From Candidatus Izemoplasma sp. (GTDB lineage: Bacteria > Bacillota_I > Bacilli_A > Izemoplasmatales > Izemoplasmataceae), in NCBI GenBank assembly GCA_029939615.1, contig JAOZSP010000097.1, positions 1-6,482 of the forward strand: 6,482 nucleotides of DNA. Reading direction: 5' to 3'. The first letter of the stretch is position 1, and every line of letters starts with the position of its first letter. Positions 1 to 6,471 of this stretch are shown here, in pieces. The translations under genes were made by a program, and so were the position numbers. A model generated the notes under the pieces. It was not told the origin of the DNA. It did not search any database and saw nothing but the letters and a program-made list of their open reading frames with translations.

Positions 1-1
1 A

Positions 2-1339
2 CAAAATATTCAATATACAAGGCTCCAAAAAAAAGCTATTGTTAAGGCGATTAAAAGCAATTTATTCATTTTAACAGGTGGTCCTGGGACTGGGAAAACA
101 ACTGTAATTCAAGGACTTGTATTTGTATATTGTAAATATCATCAAATTCCTGTTTCGTACAATAATCCTCTTTTTGAAGTTAAATTAATTGCTCCAACAG
201 GTAGAGCAGCAAAAAGAATGAATGAAACAACAAACTTACATTCTGAAACAATTCATCGCTTTTTAGGTTATTCATACGACGGGAAATTTATGTTTGATAA
301 AGATAATCTAGTTGAAGCAAAAGTAATTATTGTTGATGAAGCAAGTATGATTGATATATTTTTAGCTTCACAGCTTTTTCAAGCAATTCCAAAAGATACT
401 AAAGTAATCATCGTTGGAGATGAAGACCAATTACCTAGCGTAGGACCAGGACAGGTTCTTAAAGATCTGATTGATTCTGATATGATTGATTATATAAAAC
501 TAAATACAATACATCGTCAGGCTAATGATTCTAATATTATTAAATTAGCATATAGTATAAATAACGAATTAATTCCATCAGATATATTAAATGTCTATGA
601 TGATAGATTATTTGTAGAAGAGAAAATTGTTGATTTTCAAAAGCGATTATTAAGTAGTGTTCATTATTTAGTAAATCAAGGATATGATTTATTTGAGGAT
701 ATACAAATATTGATTCCAATGTATCGCGGAAGCGCAGGAATTGATGCTGTTAATAAACTTATTCAAAACGAATTTAATAATGATGTAGAAAAAAGCATAC
801 TTCATGGTGACAGAGAATTTAGAATTGGAGACAAAGTGATTCAACTTGTAAACCAGATTGAAGATAATATCATGAATGGCGATCAAGGAATAGTAATTGG
901 AATCACTGCCGAAGAAATCTTAATTGTTGATTTCTTGGGCAACGAAGTCGCATACAAAAAAAGAGAACTAATTAATTTAAAACATTCATATGCAATGAGT
1001 ATCCATAAATCACAAGGAAGTGAATATAAAGTCGTTATAATGCCGATATTTAGAAGTTATTCGATAATGTTAAAGCGAAAATTAATATATACTGGTGTCA
1101 CAAGAAGTAAGGAAAAATTAATCCTTATTGGTGATTTGAACGCACTGAAATACGGAGTTGAAAGCGTAGAGGCACCAAGGCAAAGTGTTCTTAAAGAAAG
1201 AATAATTACTCATATTTTAAATCATGAAACTACTGAAAAAACAGAAAATGCAAAATATATAAATGACCCTTCAATTCCATTTGAAACTTTAGGTGAAGAA
1301 TTAGAAGAAGACATAACACCATATAGTTTCATGGATTAA
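2..1339 (+). CDS. recD2: RecD2-type ATP-dependent DNA helicase (C-terminal part; 5' end outside window)
   Basis: This is an SF1B 5'-3' DNA helicase of the RecD2 (B. subtilis YrrC) family, which acts in DNA repair without RecBC. The frame is open from base 2, giving 445 visible residues; about 350 N-terminal residues of a typical ~800-residue RecD2 lie upstream. Helicase motifs appear in order: Q-like QKKAI, Walker A GGPGTGKTT (visible residues 26-34, bases 77-103), Ia APTGRAAKRM, Walker B VDEAS (D112), III GDEDQLPS (from 139), IV-like IHRQ, then FRIGDKVIQLVNQ and NGDQG in the SH3-like part of domain 2, V MSIHKSQGSE (332-341) and VI YTGVTRSKEKL (363-373). The protein ends in PYSFMD, like other RecD2 proteins. 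The ATG at 218 is internal because it lies after Walker A, so it is not the start. The stop is TAA at 1337-1339, and I see no strong terminator after it. Lying just upstream of alaS is the usual Bacillus-type arrangement. Confidence 0.95.
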   Translation, partial: QNIQYTRLQKKAIVKAIKSNLFILTGGPGTGKTTVIQGLVFVYCKYHQIPVSYNNPLFEVKLIAPTGRAAKRMNETTNLHSETIHRFLGYSYDGKFMFDKDNLVEAKVIIVDEASMIDIFLASQLFQAIPKDTKVIIVGDEDQLPSVGPGQVLKDLIDSDMIDYIKLNTIHRQANDSNIIKLAYSINNELIPSDILNVYDDRLFVEEKIVDFQKRLLSSVHYLVNQGYDLFEDIQILIPMYRGSAGIDAVNKLIQNEFNNDVEKSILHGDREFRIGDKVIQLVNQIEDNIMNGDQGIVIGITAEEILIVDFLGNEVAYKKRELINLKHSYAMSIHKSQGSEYKVVIMPIFRSYSIMLKRKLIYTGVTRSKEKLILIGDLNALKYGVESVEAPRQSVLKERIITHILNHETTEKTENAKYINDPSIPFETLGEELEEDITPYSFMD

Positions 1340-1369
1340 TTAATATATTTTGTAAACCCATCAATTTTG

Positions 1370-1398
1370 TTGCATTCGCAGAATATATTGTGTATAAT
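1370..1398 (+). promoter_or_regulatory. Predicted sigma-A type promoter of the alaS operon
   Basis: A perfect -10 box TATAAT lies at 1393-1398. A weak -35 box TTGCAT lies at 1370-1375 (TTG matches the consensus), with a 17-base spacer. Transcription would start near 1404-1407, about 15 bases before the first helix of the T-box leader, which is where a T-box transcript should begin. The promoter starts 31 bases after the recD2 stop. The -10 box is convincing; the -35 box is less so. Confidence 0.7.
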
Positions 1399-1562
1399 AC
1401 ATTTGAAATCGATGATAAAACTTAGTAAGTAAAAATTTCTTATAAAGAGACCTAGTGTGTGGTGAAAACTAGGAAGAAATATTGCTGAAGCTACTTTTGA
1501 GAGGCTCTAATTAAGCCCGTATATCTGCGTTAAAGATTTGAGTGCCTAGGATTCTAGGAACT

Positions 1563-1596
1563 AAGGTGGTACCACGGATTATTATAGTTCGCCCTT
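1563..1596 (+). promoter_or_regulatory. T-box antiterminator element
   Basis: In the uncharged-tRNA state AAGG (1563-1566) pairs with CCTT (1593-1596). The seven-base bulge TGGTACC (1567-1573) receives the tRNA 3' end. The upper helix pairs CGGA (1575-1578) with TTCG (1588-1591), including one G-U pair. A1574 faces C1592 as a mismatch where the canonical T-box has G in ACCGCGG. This fold uses the 5' arm of the terminator, so the two structures exclude each other. Confidence 0.85.
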
Positions 1597-1617
1597 TCTT
1601 AAGGACGAACTTTTTTT
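1586..1617 (+). terminator. Intrinsic terminator of the alaS T-box leader
   Basis: AGTTCG (1586-1591) pairs with CGAACT (1606-1611) and CCTT (1593-1596) pairs with AAGG (1601-1604) around the loop TCTT. A single C1592/A1605 mismatch lies between the helices, and a run of seven T follows at 1611-1617. Its 5' arm is shared with the antiterminator, as expected for a regulated terminator. It lies just upstream of the alaS ribosome binding site. Confidence 0.92.
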
Positions 1618-1638
1618 ATTTCTAAAGGAGTGATTTAA

Positions 1639-4263
1639 ATGAAGTATCTAACAACAGACCAAGTAAGAAACATGTGGCTGAAATTTTTTGAAGAAAAAGA
1701 TCATAATATTGAAGAAAGCGCTAGCTTAATTCCAAATAACGATCCTTCTTTGTTATGGATAAACGCCGGGGTTGCGCCGTTAAAGAAATATTTTGAAGGA
1801 AGTATAATTCCGAAAAACCCAAGAATAGTAAATGCGCAAAAATGTTTAAGAACTAACGATATTGACAATGTTGGGATGACAGCTAGACACCAAACATTTT
1901 TTGAGATGTTAGGGAATTTTAGTATTGGGGACTATTTTAGAGATGAAATAATTCCGTGGGCACTAGAACTTCTAACAGACGATAAATGGTTTGGTATGAA
2001 TAAAGATAAATTGTATTTTACAGTATATCCAAATGATAACGAAACATTTGAAGCGTGGAAAAAAATTGGTATAGATGAATCACATATTATAAGAACAGAA
2101 TACAATTTCTGGGAAATTGGAGAGGGACCTTGCGGACCGTGTACCGAAATATTTTATGATCGAGGTAAAGAATATGGAGATATCGATATTAGCTATATTC
2201 GAGATGATATTGAAAATGATAGATATATCGAAATATGGAATATCGTATTTTCCCAATTCAATTCAAAACCAGGTTTAAGTAGAAACCAATATCCTGAATT
2301 ACCAAGCAAAAATATTGATACGGGTATGGGGCTTGAGAGAACAACCTGTATTATTCAAGATGCTGAAACTAACTTTGAAACAGATACATTTTTGACAATT
2401 ATGAAAAACATTGAAAAACTAACAAATATTCAGTATACAGGCCAAATGTCATTCAAAGTTATTGCTGATCACCTACGTACAGTGGTCTTTGCTGTAAGTG
2501 ATGGTGCTGTATTATCAAATGAAGGTCGAGGATACGTTTTAAGACGTCTTTTAAGACGTGCTGTTAAACATGGAAAAGCACTTGGTATTGAAAAACCATT
2601 CTTATATAACTTGATTGACTCTGTCATTTCCTCAATGGGTAATTATTATACATATTTAAGTGACAACAAGAATCTAATTGTTAAGATAATTAGACTTGAA
2701 GAAGAGAAGTTTTTTGAGACTTTAAGTCAAGGTGAAAAAATACTTGAGGAAATAATAAATACTAATGATTCAAAAGAATTAAGTGGTAAACAAGCATTCA
2801 CTTTATATGACACTTATGGATTCCCTCTTGAACTTACAGTCGAGATGGCACTAGAAAATGGTTTTACAGTTGATGAAGATGGATTTAGACTTGAAATGAA
2901 AAAGCAAAAGGAAAGAGCTAGAAGTGCACGTAAAAATAGTATTTCTATGAAAAATCAGAACGAATCGTTCCTCGAATTTAAGGAGCAAGATAACTTCACG
3001 GGTTATACTTCATTAAAAGAAGATACTGTTATTTTAAAAAGTTTTCCTGAAGGAGTTGTTCTACAAAATACACCGTTTTATGCTGAAAGCGGAGGACAAG
3101 TGGCAGATAAAGGAATTATTATATTTGGAGAAGAAAAATATCGAGTTATTGACGTGAATAAATTACCGAATGGGCAATTTATTCACTTGTTAGAAAATAA
3201 CAATTTATTAGATGGTGAGAAAGTAACAGCTGTAGTTGATGAAGATAATCGTAACTTAACAATGTATAATCATAGTGCAACCCATCTTCTTTTTGCTGCT
3301 TTACGTGAAATTATTGGTGAACACGTTAGCCAGCAAGGATCGAATGTTTCAAGTGAAGCAATGAGATTTGATTTTAATAACTACAATAACTTAGATGATG
3401 AAACATTATTAAAAATTGAGAAATTAGTTAATGATAAAATAAAAGACAAAATCCCTGTTGTTGTATCAGAACAGACAGTTGAAGCTGCTAAGACAATGGG
3501 CGCTATCGCTGAATTTGGAGAAAAATACGGTGACAAAGTACGTGTAGTAAATATGGACTATACAATTGATTTATGTGGTGGAACACACGTAACAAATACT
3601 GGATTTATTGATAAATTTGCGATAGCTAGTATCGAAAGTAAAGGTAGTGGAATTTATCGAATAAGTGGACATGCGAATAAAGCAATTGAAAATATTAGAA
3701 AACAATTTGTTGGATTTCATAATGAGATGGATAAACTAATGAAAAAAATCACTAAAATATTAGACGAATCTAGGCAAAGAGGAATTCCATTATCATTTGA
3801 ATTTACGAGAAACAAAAAAATAATCGGAAGTTATCAAGATATTATTAATATAAGACAAGAATTTGCACATCTTACTAATATGGCACGAGACTTAGATAAA
3901 GAATATAAAGAACTATTACGTGTAAAAACATTAGAAAATCTAGATGAAATGTTAGTTCAAGCAATTGACAACAAACTTGTTTTAAAACTAGAAAACATTG
4001 ACAAAAACAGTTTAAAACCTTTGGCTGATCGTTTAATGGATAAACTACCTAACGGATTTGTTTTTATCGCTAACATCGTGGGTGAAAAAATAACATTTAT
4101 CGCAAAAAGTAATTGTTCACTACATGCTGGTGATATCGTTAAACAAGCAGCGATAATTACTGGTGGAAATGGTGGAGGACGTCCAGATATGGCTCAAGCT
4201 GGAGGACGAGACACATCAAAAATTAATCAAGCTTTAGAAAAAATAAAAGAGTTGATTAGATGA
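1639..4263 (+). CDS. alaS: Alanyl-tRNA synthetase
   Basis: This cytoplasmic class IIa synthetase attaches alanine to tRNA-Ala and clears Ser- and Gly-tRNA-Ala. At 874 residues it has the normal full length. The catalytic domain shows motif 1 (MTARHQTFFEMLGNFSIGDY from M80, with R83), the conserved FWEIGEGPCGPCTE around W158, DTGMGLERT, and motif 3 GRGYVLRRLLRRA (296-308). The editing domain has the metal-binding sites HSATH (H545, H549) and CGGTH (C646, H650). A coiled, charged segment (about 730-775) leads to the C-Ala domain, which ends with the glycine-rich GGNGGGRPDMAQAGGRD (842-858). The start is supported by AAGGAG at 1625-1630, eight bases before the ATG, and by the family-typical N-terminus MKYLTTDQVR. 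Expression is controlled by the upstream T-box. The stop TGA overlaps the ruvX start (ATGA at 4260-4263), implying translational coupling. In many Firmicutes ireB follows alaS; here it does not. Confidence 0.98.
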   Translation: MKYLTTDQVRNMWLKFFEEKDHNIEESASLIPNNDPSLLWINAGVAPLKKYFEGSIIPKNPRIVNAQKCLRTNDIDNVGMTARHQTFFEMLGNFSIGDYFRDEIIPWALELLTDDKWFGMNKDKLYFTVYPNDNETFEAWKKIGIDESHIIRTEYNFWEIGEGPCGPCTEIFYDRGKEYGDIDISYIRDDIENDRYIEIWNIVFSQFNSKPGLSRNQYPELPSKNIDTGMGLERTTCIIQDAETNFETDTFLTIMKNIEKLTNIQYTGQMSFKVIADHLRTVVFAVSDGAVLSNEGRGYVLRRLLRRAVKHGKALGIEKPFLYNLIDSVISSMGNYYTYLSDNKNLIVKIIRLEEEKFFETLSQGEKILEEIINTNDSKELSGKQAFTLYDTYGFPLELTVEMALENGFTVDEDGFRLEMKKQKERARSARKNSISMKNQNESFLEFKEQDNFTGYTSLKEDTVILKSFPEGVVLQNTPFYAESGGQVADKGIIIFGEEKYRVIDVNKLPNGQFIHLLENNNLLDGEKVTAVVDEDNRNLTMYNHSATHLLFAALREIIGEHVSQQGSNVSSEAMRFDFNNYNNLDDETLLKIEKLVNDKIKDKIPVVVSEQTVEAAKTMGAIAEFGEKYGDKVRVVNMDYTIDLCGGTHVTNTGFIDKFAIASIESKGSGIYRISGHANKAIENIRKQFVGFHNEMDKLMKKITKILDESRQRGIPLSFEFTRNKKIIGSYQDIINIRQEFAHLTNMARDLDKEYKELLRVKTLENLDEMLVQAIDNKLVLKLENIDKNSLKPLADRLMDKLPNGFVFIANIVGEKITFIAKSNCSLHAGDIVKQAAIITGGNGGGRPDMAQAGGRDTSKINQALEKIKELIR

Positions 4264-4673
4264 AAAAACTGGGATTAGATTTAGGTAATAAAACTTTAGG
4301 AATATCAGTTAGCGATGAACTAAATTTCTTAGCAAGAGGACTAGAGACTTTCCGATTTGAGGATCAGCAATTTAGTAGTGCACTAAACTATACAATAGAA
4401 CTAGTTAAAAAGTATAATATTGATGTCATCGTTTTAGGATTTCCAAAAAATATGGATGGGACAATTGGAGAACAAGGTAAAATATCACAACAATTTAAGA
4501 GCGATTTAGAATCGAAAAGTAGTGTTAGGATTATTCTTTGGGATGAAAGATTAACTTCGAAGATGGCTTCAAACATGATGATAAATCAAAATTTAAAAAG
4601 AAAAAAAAGAAAAAAAGATATCGATAAAATGGCAGCAGTAATCATTTTACAAGGTTATCTGGATAGTCTTTAA
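4260..4673 (+). CDS. ruvX: RuvX/YqgF family Holliday-junction resolvase-like nuclease (pre-16S rRNA processing)
   Basis: This 137-residue RNase H-fold protein belongs to the YqgF/RuvX (B. subtilis YrrK) family. Members are assigned to 5' maturation of 16S rRNA and, in some species, Holliday-junction cleavage. The length is normal. Family motifs are intact: GLDLGNKTLGIS with the acidic residue D7, LGFPKNMDGTIGEQG (59-73), WDERLTS (D95, E96) and the C-terminal RKKRKKDIDKMAAVIILQGYLDS with D122. The ATG overlaps the alaS stop by four bases, and a weak AAAGAG (4246-4251) lies eight bases upstream, so translation is probably coupled to alaS. The basic stretch K113-K119 is encoded by an A-rich tract (4595-4617) with runs of eight and seven A, a possible site of slippage or sequencing error, although the reading frame is intact and the basic motif is typical of the family. 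Which of the two biochemical roles applies here cannot be read from sequence. Confidence 0.95.
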   Translation: MKKLGLDLGNKTLGISVSDELNFLARGLETFRFEDQQFSSALNYTIELVKKYNIDVIVLGFPKNMDGTIGEQGKISQQFKSDLESKSSVRIILWDERLTSKMASNMMINQNLKRKKRKKDIDKMAAVIILQGYLDSL

Positions 4674-4686
4674 AAGGAGATAAATT

Positions 4687-4944
4687 ATGGAAGAAAAAAG
4701 AATTTTTGTGTTAGATGAAAAAGGAAATGAAATTGAATATGAAATCGTATTAACATTTAATAGTCCAAAAACACATAAAGATTACGTTATATACAAAGAA
4801 CCAGGTGACACAGAAGATGTTATGGCTGCTATTTATGATGAAACAAATAATGACGGTGGAAGACTTCTTGAAATCGAATCAGAAGAAGAATTTCAAATGA
4901 TTCAGGACGTTCTAGATGCTTTTATGGATGAAGAGGAAGAATAA
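4687..4944 (+). CDS. yrzB: DUF1292 / UPF0473 family protein YrzB
   Basis: This is a small acidic protein of 85 residues in the DUF1292 family (B. subtilis YrzB), whose biochemical function is unknown. The family pattern is clear: an N-terminal strand pair with a DEKGNEIEYE turn, the central DYVIYKE, then an acidic stretch, RLLEIESEEEFQMIQDVLDAF, and a DEEEE tail. It has no signal peptide, membrane segment or cysteine, so it is probably cytosolic. The start has a strong ribosome binding site AAAGGAG (4673-4679) seven bases before the ATG, and it lies 13 bases after ruvX. The ruvX-yrzB pairing is widespread in Firmicutes. Usually mltG (yrrL) follows; here trmR follows directly after five bases. 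The acidic tail codons GAAGAGGAAGAA also supply the only visible Shine-Dalgarno-like sequence for trmR. Confidence 0.9.
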   Translation: MEEKRIFVLDEKGNEIEYEIVLTFNSPKTHKDYVIYKEPGDTEDVMAAIYDETNNDGGRLLEIESEEEFQMIQDVLDAFMDEEEE

Positions 4945-4949
4945 TAATT

Positions 4950-5570
4950 ATGGCAAATGACTATTTAAATAAAATCAATAAAAAAGAGACTAATAAAATT
5001 TTAGTTTCTTTAAGGTTATTTGCACTTAAAAATAATGTTCCAATAATTACTTTAGAAGGAATGAATTTTCTAAACCAAATAATAAAAATTAATAATGTTA
5101 AAAATATATTAGAAATAGGAACTGCAATTGGATACAGTTCAATAAATATGGCTTTAAATTCAAATGTAAATATCGTTACAATTGAACGTGATGAAGAAAT
5201 GTATAAATTAGCACAAAAAAATATAAATGAAAACAGTCTTCAATCACAAATTTCAGTAGTTTATGAAGATGCTTTAAAAACAAATGAACTACAACTTGGA
5301 GAATTCGATTTGATTTTTATTGATGCAGCTAAAGCTCAAAGCATAAACTTTTTTAACAAATTTAAATCTATTCTTACTAAAAAAGGAATAATAATTACAG
5401 ATAATTTACTTTTTCACGGACTTATTGATACAGAAGTGAAAAGTCGTGATTTAAAACAACTACTAAGAAAAATTGATAATTTTAATAAATTTGTCGTAGA
5501 ACAAGATGACTTTGATACATACATCTATGAAATAGGTGATGGAATGAGTCTAAGTATAAAAAAGGTGTGA
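4950..5570 (+). CDS. trmR: SAM-dependent O-methyltransferase, probable tRNA 5-hydroxyuridine methyltransferase TrmR (YrrM)
   Basis: This class I, metal-dependent O-methyltransferase of the COMT-like family has 206 residues, close to the family length. In B. subtilis, YrrM/TrmR methylates 5-hydroxyuridine at tRNA position 34 to 5-methoxyuridine. The SAM-binding motif LEIGTAIGYSS covers residues 54-64 and the acidic residue E79 ends the second strand (VTIERDEEM). D107 lies in YEDAL, and the metal-binding set D125 (FIDAAKAQ), D151 and N152 (ITDNLLFHG) is complete. The tRNA assignment rests on the family match plus the U32 gene that follows at once. The ATG at 4950 follows the yrzB stop by five bases; AGAGGAAG (4932-4939), inside the yrzB acidic codons, is its likely ribosome binding site. 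The stop TGA lies four bases before the next start. A methyltransferase acting on a small molecule cannot be fully excluded. Confidence 0.88.
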   Translation: MANDYLNKINKKETNKILVSLRLFALKNNVPIITLEGMNFLNQIIKINNVKNILEIGTAIGYSSINMALNSNVNIVTIERDEEMYKLAQKNINENSLQSQISVVYEDALKTNELQLGEFDLIFIDAAKAQSINFFNKFKSILTKKGIIITDNLLFHGLIDTEVKSRDLKQLLRKIDNFNKFVVEQDDFDTYIYEIGDGMSLSIKKV

Positions 5571-5574
5571 TTTG

Positions 5575-6459
5575 ATGAAGATAGCTGTAACACCATTTAA
5601 CGTTAATAGTATAATCAAATTAAGCGAAAACGGAGCTGACATATTTATTATTGGAAATGATAAATATGCTAATCGTTTGGTGAAATCATATTCAGAAGCA
5701 GAAATATGTGAAGCTTCCGAGATTATTAAATCACTAAAAAAAGATGTGTACATTCAAATGAATTTGATTGTTCATAACAAAAACATACCAGAATTCGATT
5801 TATTTTTAGACTTTATAAAGACTTTAGATGTCACTGGTATAATATTCGGAGACTTTGCGGTTTATAACTTAGCAAGTAAAAAGGGTATGGAACACTTATT
5901 AATCTATAATCCAGAAACTCTAAATACAAACTACTATGATCCTGTTTTTTGGAATAAAAAAGGAATTAAAGGATTAACAATATCTAAAGAAATAACGCTG
6001 AAAGATATTCAAATCATAAGTAAGGATAGTAAAATTGATATCTCACTTACAGGACATGGACATTTAAACATGTTCCATTCAAGAAGACCTTTAATCGAGA
6101 ATTTCTTTAAATTTAAGAAAGAAGAATACAATTCTTATATTGAAAACAAAAATCTTCGCTTAGTTGAAGAAATTAGGAATGAGTCATACCCTGTATTTCA
6201 AGATGATCACGGAACTCATATTTTTAGAGATAAAGCAATGGAATCATATCAAGAAATTACTATTTTAAGTGAATCATTAGATGTTTTTATTATTGATGGG
6301 ATTTTCAAAAATTCAGATTATCTTGTAGAAACACTAAAAAATTATAAATCATTGATTTTATCAAAAGACATTATAAAAGCAAAAAAAATATCAGAACATT
6401 ATCAGAAAGATCATGATTCAGGATTTTTATATAAAAAAACTGTTTATAATAAATATTAA
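5575..6459 (+). CDS. trhP1: Peptidase U32 family protein, probable tRNA hydroxylation protein TrhP1 (YrrN)
   Basis: This 294-residue protein has a TIM-barrel-like N-terminus of the U32 'peptidase' family and most resembles B. subtilis YrrN. YrrN and YrrO (TrhP1, TrhP2) are needed to form 5-hydroxyuridine at wobble U34 of tRNA, the substrate of TrmR; proteolysis is not expected. Visible features are the start KIAVTPFNVNSI, NGADIFIIG (19-27), a signature-region segment GHGHLNMFHSRRPLIENFF (160-178), PVFQDDHGTHIF (206-217) and the C-terminal DSGFLYKKTVY (281-291). The only cysteine is C45, so the four-cysteine iron-sulfur site of other U32 members such as UbiU/UbiV is absent here. I chose the ATG at 5575 over the TTG at 5572 because AAAGGTG (5561-5567) is seven bases from the ATG and only four from the TTG. 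It lies four bases after trmR and 12 bases before the next gene. Confidence 0.85.
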   Translation: MKIAVTPFNVNSIIKLSENGADIFIIGNDKYANRLVKSYSEAEICEASEIIKSLKKDVYIQMNLIVHNKNIPEFDLFLDFIKTLDVTGIIFGDFAVYNLASKKGMEHLLIYNPETLNTNYYDPVFWNKKGIKGLTISKEITLKDIQIISKDSKIDISLTGHGHLNMFHSRRPLIENFFKFKKEEYNSYIENKNLRLVEEIRNESYPVFQDDHGTHIFRDKAMESYQEITILSESLDVFIIDGIFKNSDYLVETLKNYKSLILSKDIIKAKKISEHYQKDHDSGFLYKKTVYNKY

Positions 6460-6471
6460 GGGGTGCTGAAA

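Larger units (their letters stand above)
1421..1617 (+). promoter_or_regulatory. T-box riboswitch (tRNA-Ala sensing) of alaS
   Basis: This leader RNA binds tRNA-Ala and ends transcription unless the tRNA is uncharged. Stem I can be folded by eye. The basal helix is 1421-1425/1497-1501 plus 1427-1429/1494-1496. Above the specifier loop, a helix pairs 1435-1441 with 1474-1480. A 5' bulge ATAAAGAGA (1442-1450) sits where the AG bulge belongs. The apical helix is 1451-1456/1468-1473, and its loop contains GGTGAAA (1461-1467), matching the GGUGNRA motif. The likely specifier is GCT (alanine) at 1490-1492, followed by the expected purine and CTTTTGAG; a second GCT at 1484-1486 is a weaker alternative. 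A small hairpin pairs 1503-1506 with 1514-1517, an F-box-like GCGTTAA lies at 1527-1533, and Stem III pairs 1545-1549 with 1554-1558. The T-box AAGGTGGTACCACGG is at 1563-1577, and its TGGT (1567-1570) pairs with the ACCA end of tRNA-Ala. Confidence 0.95.

Noticed and set aside
218..220. ATG at 218 as the start of the helicase gene
   Set aside because: The frame is open upstream to base 2 and encodes Walker A and motif Ia before this ATG, so it is an internal methionine.
689..886. Minus-strand open frame of 65 codons inside recD2
   Set aside because: It lies wholly inside the well-supported recD2 frame, has no recognisable motif or domain, and looks like an antisense shadow.
1340..1369. Possible recD2 terminator in the AT-rich stretch after its stop
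   Set aside because: The sequence is AT-rich with short TTAATTAA-type symmetry but has no GC-containing stem followed by a T run.
4388..4576. Minus-strand open frame of 62 codons inside ruvX
   Set aside because: It is antisense to conserved ruvX motifs and carries no family resemblance.
5572..5574. TTG at 5572 as the start of trhP1
   Set aside because: It is only four bases from the Shine-Dalgarno sequence, and the adjacent ATG at 5575 has better spacing and a more common start codon.
5550..5753. Minus-strand open frame of 67 codons across the trmR/trhP1 junction
   Set aside because: It overlaps two conserved genes and their junction in antisense, with no recognisable protein.
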